This document shows positions 1-5,316 of a stretch of DNA of 8,690 bases, one piece after another. Source of the stretch: CAYWRO01 sp964460345 (GTDB taxonomy: Bacteria > Planctomycetota > Phycisphaerae > Phycisphaerales > UBA1924); NCBI GenBank assembly GCA_964460345.1, contig CAYWRO010000114.1, positions 1-8,690 of the forward strand. Direction: 5' to 3'. A program made the translations under genes and the position numbers. Numbering within the stretch: the first letter of the stretch is position 1; each line of letters opens with the position of its first letter. The notes beneath the pieces are model-generated. The model saw only the letters and a list, made by a program, of their open reading frames with translations, was not told the DNA's origin and did no database searches.

Positions 1-72
1 GGCAAGATCCTCCTTTACCACGCCTACCTGATCTGCCACGCCATGGCCAAGAACAGGCTCGATCATGCATAA
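1..72 (+). CDS. 3' end of an unidentified gene (partial)
   Basis: Frame 1 is open from the window edge and ends with TAA at 70-72, giving 23 residues that finish in ...AKNRLDHA. Nineteen of the 23 sense codons end in G or C, matching codon use in the clear genes here, which suggests real coding sequence and not chance. It converges on the phosphoesterase gene, leaving 93 bases between the two stop codons. The fragment is too short to assign a family, and its start lies outside the window. Confidence 0.5.
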   Translation, partial: GKILLYHAYLICHAMAKNRLDHA

Positions 73-77
73 TGCTG

Positions 78-95
78 TGACGGGCGCGTCTCTGT
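78..95. repeat. 18-base direct repeat, copy 1
   Basis: TGACGGGCGCGTCTCTGT occurs here and again at 141-158. Each copy contains the small dyad GACG-ggcg-CGTC. It lies between two convergent genes, directly after the stop of the plus-strand gene. Similarity continues weakly beyond the exact match (GGGGG followed by AGTCG in both). Confidence 0.75.
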
Positions 96-140
96 GGGGG
101 CTAGTCGTGGTGCCGCCGTTGCGGTTGGGGGAACGCTTCC

Positions 141-158
141 TGACGGGCGCGTCTCTGT
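141..158. repeat. 18-base direct repeat, copy 2
   Basis: This is identical to 78-95, offset by 63 bases. It begins just past the 3' end of the minus-strand phosphoesterase gene (stop at 166-168). The internal dyad GACG-ggcg-CGTC could form a short hairpin on either strand, so the pair could act as a weak bidirectional transcription end. No U-rich tract follows, so that role is only a guess. Confidence 0.75.
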
Positions 159-165
159 TTGGGGG

Positions 166-1065
166 TCAGTCGGTTTGGATGGAGGCGAGCGGGACCACGG
201 AGAAGGGGGCTTCGGCGGGGGTGATCGGGTCGCTCAGGTCGATGGGGAGGCAGACGCCGCGGTCGTGGTCGCTGTTGAGGACGATGGCGTTTGGGGGGAC
301 GACGGCGCAGCCGGTGTCGACGTGTTCGTGGCCGAGAATGAAGGTGCTGACCCCCCACCGCTCGACGAGGTCTTCGAGTTGTTCGGCGTCGTAGCGTCGT
401 CCCCAGACCATCATGTAGGCCGAGCCGTTCTGGAGATAGTCGTCGTCCGTGAGGTCTCGGTTGAGGATGTCGGGATCGAAGCGGGCCATCATGGCGGGGC
501 CGGGGAGGGAGTGTGAGCAGAGGATGTCGCCGCGGCGGGTGTGGCAGCGGAGGGCGAGGGGCATGGAGCGGATGAAGTCTGCGACGGCCTGCCGGACGTC
601 GGGCGCGCGGTCGCCGAAGGTGTAGTCGAGTCCTTCGTCAAAGGCTTCGACGACGCGGACGCCGTTCTTGACGATGCCGGCGCCGATCATCTGGGCCATT
701 TCGTGGTTGGCCAGGAGGGTGTGGGCGTGCTCGGGGAAGGCGGCCTTGATCGCGGCGACGCGGGCCAGGGCGCGGTAGGAGAAATCCATGCCGTTGAGCA
801 GGCGCTCGGGGTGGATGATCTCGTGGAGGGTGAGGTGGGCGCGGGGGGCGGCGTCCGGGTCGGTCATGCCGGCCATGTGGAGAAGGCGCGCCAGGTGGAG
901 TGGGTTGTCGTGGATGTCGCCGGTGGCGATGAGGCGACCGGGGGCCTGGATTTCGTCGGTGCAGTGCTTGCGACAGGCGGCGCCGAGATTGGCGGCCAGG
1001 CCCGCTGCGAAGATGTCGCAGACGGCGCCGGGGTCGGTGAGATCGAGGGAGTCGAAGATTCGCAT
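166..1065 (-). CDS. calcineurin-like metallophosphoesterase with variant motif II
   Basis: A 299-residue protein that probably hydrolyses a phosphoester with a two-metal centre. The substrate is unknown. Motifs of the calcineurin/PPP superfamily are visible: GDIHDN at about 49-54, ANHE at 119-122 (the GNHE motif with Ala for Gly), SHS at 184-186 and GHEH at 245-248. The usual GDxxDR motif between the first two is missing. The matching position reads LHEIIHPER at about 80-88. No signal peptide or membrane segment is seen, so it is likely cytosolic. The ATG at 1065 is the first residue of a consistent frame. No Shine-Dalgarno site precedes it. It lies 122 bases downstream of the Ser/Thr kinase gene on the same strand, so a role in reversing phosphorylation is possible but unproven. 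Family assignment is firm; substrate is open. Confidence 0.87.
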   Translation of the reverse strand: MRIFDSLDLTDPGAVCDIFAAGLAANLGAACRKHCTDEIQAPGRLIATGDIHDNPLHLARLLHMAGMTDPDAAPRAHLTLHEIIHPERLLNGMDFSYRALARVAAIKAAFPEHAHTLLANHEMAQMIGAGIVKNGVRVVEAFDEGLDYTFGDRAPDVRQAVADFIRSMPLALRCHTRRGDILCSHSLPGPAMMARFDPDILNRDLTDDDYLQNGSAYMMVWGRRYDAEQLEDLVERWGVSTFILGHEHVDTGCAVVPPNAIVLNSDHDRGVCLPIDLSDPITPAEAPFSVVPLASIQTD

Positions 1066-1136
1066 GCGTGGGCGGGCGGTTTATGCAGAGGGTGGCGTGG
1101 GCGTGGCTGAAGGCCATCGCGGCGCACCTGCACAGA

Positions 1137-1160
1137 CACGGGCATGCGGACATGCCCGTG
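1137..1160. repeat. perfect 10-bp-stem palindrome, REP-like
   Basis: CACGGGCATG at 1137-1146 is followed by four bases (CGGA) and its exact reverse complement at 1151-1160, then CCACC. It sits in the 122-base gap between the kinase and phosphoesterase genes. In the minus direction it reads GTGGCACGGGC...GCCCGTG. That is the same architecture as the repeats at 7688-7801 (GTGGCACAGGC...GCCTGTG), so both probably belong to one dispersed repeat family. In RNA it would form a stable hairpin and could stop or protect the kinase transcript. There is no U tract for a classic terminator. Confidence 0.8.
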
Positions 1161-1187
1161 CCACCCGGCCCTGAATCGCTGTGCGGG

Positions 1188-2084
1188 CTAGGTGGGCGGC
1201 GGCTGGCCGTTGGTGTGGCCGCGTTCGCGTTCGGCGCGGAGAACGCCGTAGATGAGATTGAGCTTGTCGGCGACGATGGTCATGGACTCGGGCCGCTTGT
1301 CGGGATCGATCTCGATGCAGTCCATGACGAGTTCGTCAAAGAAACGGTGGACGCGGGGGTTGATCTCGGCGGGGCGGCGGGCCCGTTCGATGAGGTGGTC
1401 TTCGCGCGAGCCGACGAGAGACGTCTCCTTGGCCAGGGCCGTGGGGATGTTCTGGCGCGTGAGCGCCCAGTACATGGTGGCGCCGAGGTTGAAGATGTCG
1501 GTCTTGTGGGTGATCTCGCGGCGGTGAACCTGCTCCGGGGCGATGTAGTCGGGGGTGCCCTGGATGCGTTCCTTGATGGTGCCGATGGTGCAGGACTGGC
1601 CGAGGTCGATGATCTTGGCCTGCTTGCGGTCGTTGACGATGACGTTGTTGGGCTTCATGTCCGCGTGGACGAAGCCCGCGTTGTGCATCTCGGCGAGGCC
1701 GCGGGCGACCTGCTCGAAGATGTAGGCGGCCTCTTCAAAGGTCTCGGGGGGCTCGCGGTCTAGGGCTGCGCCGTCGACGAGTTCCATGACGAGCCAGAGT
1801 TCCTTGGTGGCGACGAGGCGTTCCTTGCGCTTGATGAGGCGCTCGATCTTGCGGATGTAGGGGCTGGAGACGCGCGAAGAGACGGCGTACTCGTTCTCGG
1901 CCTGATCCAGAAAGCGCTGGTCCTTGGGCTCTTCCTTGACGACGTGCTTGAGGGCCCAGATCTGCTTGGTCTTTGGATCCTGAACGAGGTAAATGATCGA
2001 TGCCGCGCCCTGGCCGATTTCGGACAGGACCCGGTAGTTCTCGACGGTTTCTCCGGGCTTCAACGACTCCACTGAGATCCTCAT
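1188..2084 (-). CDS. Hanks-type serine/threonine protein kinase, non-RD
   Basis: A 298-residue kinase using ATP to phosphorylate Ser/Thr on partner proteins. Nearly the whole chain is the kinase domain: Gly-rich loop IGQGAAS (23-29), ATP-binding Lys in ALKHV (K46), a likely helix-C Glu at 63 or 65, catalytic loop HADMKPNN (140-147; Asp142, Asn147), metal-binding DLG (160-162), APE (182-184), the conserved Asp196 in KTDIFNLG, and Arg264 in DKRPES. All catalytic residues are present, so it should be active. The Arg of HRD is Ala (HAD), making it a non-RD kinase that may not need activation-loop phosphorylation. No transmembrane helix or sensor domain follows, so it is cytosolic. The frame stays open upstream to 2195, but that extension is low-complexity, and the ATG at 2084 begins a plausible lead into the domain. 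No Shine-Dalgarno site is evident. Confidence 0.94.
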   Translation of the reverse strand: MRISVESLKPGETVENYRVLSEIGQGAASIIYLVQDPKTKQIWALKHVVKEEPKDQRFLDQAENEYAVSSRVSSPYIRKIERLIKRKERLVATKELWLVMELVDGAALDREPPETFEEAAYIFEQVARGLAEMHNAGFVHADMKPNNVIVNDRKQAKIIDLGQSCTIGTIKERIQGTPDYIAPEQVHRREITHKTDIFNLGATMYWALTRQNIPTALAKETSLVGSREDHLIERARRPAEINPRVHRFFDELVMDCIEIDPDKRPESMTIVADKLNLIYGVLRAERERGHTNGQPPPT

Positions 2085-2136
2085 CGCAGCGTGGACACGG
2101 GCCGCGGGGCGGCCCCGGCTGGTGGCAGAGACATAC

Positions 2137-2151
2137 GGCCAATCATTGGCC
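2137..2151. promoter_or_regulatory. 15-base dyad upstream of kinase, operator candidate
   Basis: GGCCAAT-c-ATTGGCC is a perfect palindrome around one central base, 53 bases upstream of the kinase ATG. It is less GC-rich than its surroundings. The symmetry would suit a dimeric regulator, or a six-pair hairpin with a three-base loop in the leader RNA. No regulator is known; this rests only on symmetry and position. Confidence 0.3.
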
Positions 2152-2374
2152 CCGGATCGACTTCCATCCGCGGAAGAGCGGATTATGGCAGCCACATTGA
2201 TCCCGGGCCCAGACCCTCAGCTCAGGACAAAGCGGTGTGCCCGTGCCCGCTGAGCGGGGCAGAGGCGGACTCAAGAGTAGGGAGAATAGCCCTGATTGGG
2301 GGTGTGGTTCAACGCGGCGGGGGTGGGAATGTCGGCCCGCCACGACAGACGCGGCCGGAGGAACAGGCTGATAA

Positions 2375-2390
2375 CGGGCCTGGGGGCCCG
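2375..2390 (-). terminator. candidate terminator hairpin after the amidase gene
   Basis: CGGGCC and GGCCCG form a perfect six-pair stem with a four-base loop, starting 14 bases past the amidase stop codon. In the minus direction it is followed by TTATC, which is only a weak U tract. Position favours a terminator; the short tract keeps confidence low. Confidence 0.4.
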
Positions 2391-2404
2391 CAGCACCGCA
2401 GGCT

Positions 2405-3088
2405 TCAAAGGGCCTCCGCCAACTCCGCCTTGAAGGCGGCGAGCGGGAAGAGCGGGCCGGGGTCCTGGATCTCCGTGACATCGGAGTGGAGCAGGACGGC
2501 CTCGGCGGGGATGTCGAGCTCGCGGCAGAGGGTTGCGACGAGCTGCGCCGTGCGGCGGATCTGGGTGGGCGTGAAGGCCTGGCGGCGGCCATCACCGACG
2601 AGGCAGATGCTGATGGAGCGGAGATTGTGCTGGTGGCCGGTGGGGCCACCGGCGTGAGCGCCGGGCTGCTGGCCGAGCCAGCGGGGGCCGACGTAAATCT
2701 CGCCGTCAGTCATGCCCGAGCCGTTGCCGATGATGAAGTGGTGGCCGAGGCTGACGTAGCCGAACTCCTGCTCGTGCTGACGCGAGATGGTCGTCGGCGA
2801 GCCGGAGGGGGTGGCGGAGTGATGGATGACGATCCCGGTCCAGCGCTGGCGATCCAGCGTCTGGCGGGTGCGAAAGACGGACTCGAGGGTGTTGGGGCTG
2901 CCCGCTTCGGCGAGGGCCGGCATGGCCAGGCCGTCAAGCCGCGGGATGGGGCGACCGTCAACGAGGAGGAGGAAGCCGCCGACGACCGTCATGGACGCCA
3001 GGAGGGCGAGCCAGACGAACTGCACGCGACGAAGCCCCGAAGGCGGGGCGCTCTTCCGTGAGCGTTTGCGGTTGGGCCGGCGGCTCAT
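2405..3088 (-). CDS. N-acetylmuramoyl-L-alanine amidase (Amidase_2/PGRP fold), membrane-anchored
   Basis: A 227-residue zinc amidase that should cleave the bond between N-acetylmuramic acid and L-alanine in peptidoglycan. The N-terminus is very basic (SRRPNRKRSRK) and leads into one hydrophobic segment at about 22-43, placing the catalytic domain outside the cytoplasmic membrane. Domain marks: IVIHHSAT at 86-93 (zinc His89 or 90), GHHFII at 115-120, GAHAGG at 143-148, SISICLVGD at 158-166, and HSDV...DPGPLFP at 201-215, giving zinc ligands His201 and Asp209. The residue two before that Asp, Lys in AmpD, is Ile here; Thr is common at this site in PGRPs. The frame is open to 3202, but the ATG at 3088 has GGAG four bases upstream (3093-3096) and gives a sensible signal-anchor start. 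It stands alone, 168 bases after the lipoprotein gene. A role in cell-wall turnover or recycling is likely. Confidence 0.92.
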   Translation of the reverse strand: MSRRPNRKRSRKSAPPSGLRRVQFVWLALLASMTVVGGFLLLVDGRPIPRLDGLAMPALAEAGSPNTLESVFRTRQTLDRQRWTGIVIHHSATPSGSPTTISRQHEQEFGYVSLGHHFIIGNGSGMTDGEIYVGPRWLGQQPGAHAGGPTGHQHNLRSISICLVGDGRRQAFTPTQIRRTAQLVATLCRELDIPAEAVLLHSDVTEIQDPGPLFPLAAFKAELAEAL

Positions 3089-3193
3089 TCGACTCCGTTC
3101 AGTTGAGCGTAACGAGGATATCAAGGCAATCGGGCAATCGGCTCCTTCCGCTTCCCAATTTACCGGATTTCGGCGGATGTTGTGTGGTGAGAA

Positions 3194-3224
3194 CCGGTGC
3201 AACGCGCATGAGCTGCGCGACCGG
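3194..3224 (-). terminator. candidate terminator or RNA hairpin after the small lipoprotein gene
   Basis: CCGGT (3194-3198) pairs with ACCGG (3220-3224), and CGCGCA (3203-3208) pairs with TGCGCG (3214-3219). The result is an 11-pair stem with a four-base bulge and a five-base loop. It lies 32 bases past the lipoprotein stop, where the putative trx-trmL operon would end. In the minus direction it is followed by TTCTCACC, not a clear U tract, so a terminator is plausible but not certain. Confidence 0.38.
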
Positions 3225-3256
3225 CCTTTGCGTGTGAACTTGCGCGCGGAATTGCT

Positions 3257-3502
3257 TCAGCGCTTGGGGGCGAGTCGTCCTCGCAGATTCGGCTGACGCC
3301 TGCCGAACTCGTCTTCGATGTACTGTTGTGCGAACTGGTCGCGCATGGCGTCATAGCGATCGAAGGGCGAGCGCTCGTCCTTCGGGCTGAGCAGCGCCTT
3401 CTGGCAGCCGGGCAGGGTCAGCAGGGCGAGCGCAGCGAAGGCGAGCGCGGCGATTGAAACGCCGGCAGGTCCGATAGCTGGTGCTCTGTCTCGCATCGGC
3501 AT
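3257..3502 (-). CDS. small lipoprotein, unknown function
   Basis: An 81-residue protein with a hydrophobic N-terminal stretch (about 13-30) ending in LTLPGC. Cys33 is therefore a likely lipidation site, although Pro before the Gly is unusual for a lipobox. The mature part is only 49 residues. It is polar, with the block SPFDRYDAMR (45-54) followed by DEFGRRQPNLRGRL (64-77). I believe similar small proteins with an FDRYD...FG...PNLR pattern occur in planctomycetes, but I cannot name a family or role. It begins 11 bases after the trmL stop and is almost surely co-transcribed. The start could be the ATG at 3502 or the one at 3496; neither has a Shine-Dalgarno site. No enzymatic motif is visible. 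A structural or scaffolding role in the envelope is possible. Confidence 0.72.
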   Translation of the reverse strand: MPMRDRAPAIGPAGVSIAALAFAALALLTLPGCQKALLSPKDERSPFDRYDAMRDQFAQQYIEDEFGRRQPNLRGRLAPKR

Positions 3503-3513
3503 AGGCGGGGAGT

Positions 3514-4056
3514 TTATGCGTGCAGGCGGCCGCGTTGGTCGAGGGCCAGGTCGCCGGTGGTGACGAGCTGGCGGAGACCCTCGTAAACGACTGCGCAGAC
3601 GGCGGTTGCGAGATTCAGCGATCGCTCGGTCGGCAGCATGGGGAGCGTGAGCAGGCTCTCAGGGTGGGCCTCGAGCAGGTCGGCGGGGAGGCCCTCGGTC
3701 TCACGCCCGAAGATGAAGTGGTCGCCGCGGGCGAGGGGGGCGTCCCAGACGGGGCGTGTGGCGCGGGTGGTGAAGAACCAGCGGCGGGGCTCATCGAGGG
3801 TGGTGGAGGTGGCGGCAGCGGGCGCGGGACGCCACTGCTGGTAGTCACTCCAGGACTCGTGCTCCAATGGCGCCAAACGCGGCCAGTAATCCAGGCCGGC
3901 GCGGCGGCACGCCTTCTCTGACGTGTCGAAACCGAGGGGGCGAATGAGATGAAGCGTGCAGCCGGTGGCGATGCAGGTTCGGCCGATATTGCCGGTGTTG
4001 TTGGGGATCTGCGGCTGGTGGAGGACGATGTAGAAGGGCAAGGGAGTGGATGGCAA
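3514..4056 (-). CDS. trmL: tRNA (cytidine(34)-2'-O)-methyltransferase TrmL
   Basis: A 180-residue SPOUT enzyme that uses S-adenosylmethionine to methylate the ribose of the wobble base in tRNA-Leu isoacceptors, in the cytosol. The family signature is clear: HQPQIPNNTGNIGRTC at 13-28 (with Arg26), GCTLHLIRPLGF at 32-43, RRAGLDYW at 51-58, FGRETEGLP at 116-124 and SLNLATAVCAVVYEG at 146-160. These form the trefoil-knot cofactor site. Length is slightly above the common ~155-160, through an Ala/Thr-rich insert at about 77-86 and a short C-terminal tail. The start is a TTG at 4056 with no Shine-Dalgarno site. No ATG lies before the conserved region, so TTG is the best choice. It sits 25 bases after the second thioredoxin-fold gene and 11 bases before the lipoprotein gene. 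Confidence 0.95.
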   Translation of the reverse strand: MPSTPLPFYIVLHQPQIPNNTGNIGRTCIATGCTLHLIRPLGFDTSEKACRRAGLDYWPRLAPLEHESWSDYQQWRPAPAAATSTTLDEPRRWFFTTRATRPVWDAPLARGDHFIFGRETEGLPADLLEAHPESLLTLPMLPTERSLNLATAVCAVVYEGLRQLVTTGDLALDQRGRLHA

Positions 4057-4081
4057 GCGGCGCGGGTGGTGGGGAAACCGT

Positions 4082-5269
4082 TCAGGTGCTCTGCGCTTTC
4101 AGGTGCTCCTGCTCGGCCTTCTGGCGAGCCTTGACGCCTGGGTCGGCCTTGAGGCATTCTTCGACGATGCGATTGAAGTTGGGGTCGAGCGGGTTGCCCT
4201 GCCAGCGGATGACGTCATCGGTGGAGATGATGAGGACGTGGGGGATGCCGCGGATCTGGAGGGGCGTCGACAGGGTGCGCTTCTGGTCGACGGCCTGGGT
4301 GTAGTCGTGCGGATTGGTGCGGAGGTAACCTTCGACCTTCTGGCGCGGCTCATCGCTGATGCCGATGATGACGAGGTCCTGCGGGTGCTGGGCCTGGAGG
4401 TCGTCAAGCTTGGGCATCGCGCGCCGGCAGGGGGGGCACCAGGTGGCCCAGAAGTCGACGACGACGAGGCGGCCCTTGGTGTCCGGCTTGTCTGAGAGAT
4501 AGGTTTCGCTGCCGAGCGCCTTCGGGAGAGGCTTGCCCTGGAAGTTCGCAGCGCTCAGGCGATCGCCGCTGTTGTGGGCAGGCCAGCGTGCGGCGCTGTA
4601 CTCGGATGCGGGCGGAAGATCGAAGGGGACGGAGAGAAGCTGGCCGGGCTTGAGGCCGTCTGTGCTGCGGGTCTTGCCGGCGTCGCGCGCGGCCTGTTCG
4701 GCGGCGTCGCGCTTCTGCTGGGGGACGCCGGCGGCCGCCTCGGCCGACTCTGTCATGACGAGCTCGACGGCGTCTTCGATGGCACTGGTGGCGACATCGG
4801 CGAAGCGGAGATTGCCGGCGCGGTCGACGATGTAGAAGTCGGGGCCGGTGACGTCGGTGAGGACCGCCTCGCGGAATGCGCCGGCGTCGTGGGCGACGGG
4901 GAAGGTGATGTTGCGCTTCTCAAGGACGTCCGCGGCCTTGTCGTAGCCCGTGGGATGATGCACGCCGACGACGATCAGGCCGTCTTCGGCGTAACGGTCG
5001 TGCAGCTTCTGGGCGAGCGTGAGGCCGCTGAAGGAACTGGAGTACCAGGAGGCCCATGTGACGTACAGCGCGGGGCCCGCGGCGAGGGCTTCGGCGGCCG
5101 GCGCAGCGCCGGTCCAGTCGCTCAGCGCCTGAATCGCACCATCGGGCAAAGGCGCCAGTTCAAGCGCATCGACCTTCTGGCGATACTCCTGGCCGCCTTC
5201 GCGACGGATGTCGTCCGGCGCGGCGGTGAGGGCGGCGGCCATGAGCGCGAGGAGGGGGGCGGGATGCAT
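4082..5269 (-). CDS. secreted double thioredoxin-fold protein (TlpA/ResA-like), one CPPC site
   Basis: A 395-residue protein with a short hydrophobic leader (about residues 4-17, likely cut before PDD) and two thioredoxin-like domains. The N-terminal domain (about 60-175) has VTWASWYSSSF where the active site would be. Both redox cysteines are replaced (Tyr76, Ser79), yet the cis-Pro region GPDFYIVD is kept. The C-terminal domain (about 240-375) has DFWATWCPPC with Cys278 and Cys281 and cis-Pro343 in RGIPHV, typical of TlpA/ResA thiol-disulfide reductases facing the periplasm. The linker (about 180-200) is charged and Ala-rich. Only one other cysteine (372) exists. A strong AGGAG (5277-5281) lies seven bases before the ATG. 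It follows its cysteine-free paralog by 47 bases and precedes trmL by 25. The likely role is reduction or isomerisation of envelope disulfides; the partner is unknown. Confidence 0.93.
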   Translation of the reverse strand: MHPAPLLALMAAALTAAPDDIRREGGQEYRQKVDALELAPLPDGAIQALSDWTGAAPAAEALAAGPALYVTWASWYSSSFSGLTLAQKLHDRYAEDGLIVVGVHHPTGYDKAADVLEKRNITFPVAHDAGAFREAVLTDVTGPDFYIVDRAGNLRFADVATSAIEDAVELVMTESAEAAAGVPQQKRDAAEQAARDAGKTRSTDGLKPGQLLSVPFDLPPASEYSAARWPAHNSGDRLSAANFQGKPLPKALGSETYLSDKPDTKGRLVVVDFWATWCPPCRRAMPKLDDLQAQHPQDLVIIGISDEPRQKVEGYLRTNPHDYTQAVDQKRTLSTPLQIRGIPHVLIISTDDVIRWQGNPLDPNFNRIVEECLKADPGVKARQKAEQEHLKAQST

Positions 5270-5276
5270 GGTGCGG

Positions 5277-5281
5277 CTCCT
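5277..5281 (-). promoter_or_regulatory. Shine-Dalgarno site of the CPPC thioredoxin-fold gene
   Basis: AGGAG with a seven-base spacer to the ATG at 5269. It is the best ribosome binding site in the window and fixes this start. Several neighbouring genes lack one. Confidence 0.75.
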
Positions 5282-5316
5282 TGTCGGTGCGCGGTTTACT
5301 GCGGCGGGGTTGTGGT

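Larger units (their letters stand above)
2085..2404. other. 320-base intergenic region with kinase leader
   Basis: No convincing gene was seen here. Near the kinase start are two perfect inverted repeats. One is at 2099-2115 (arm GGGCCGC, 3-base loop), ending 14 bases before the ATG. The other is at 2137-2151 (GGCCAAT-c-ATTGGCC), which looks like an operator or a small hairpin. A weaker dyad, CTTCC...GGAAG, lies at 2161-2176. A CATAAT hexamer on the minus strand at 2187-2182 resembles a -10 element, without a good -35. A further imperfect dyad (CCCGC-tga-GCGGG) is at 2246-2258. The amidase end of the region holds the hairpin listed at 2375-2390. Confidence 0.5.

Noticed and set aside
541..1110. 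189-residue plus-strand open frame
   Set aside because: It is antisense to the phosphoesterase, with Gly/Val/Asp/Glu-rich shadow composition.
2085..2649. Minus-strand 168-residue open frame at 2143-2649 and plus-strand 188-residue frame at 2091-2657
   Set aside because: Both run partly through the amidase gene in other frames, are Ser/Pro/Arg- or Gly-rich, and show no recognisable domain.
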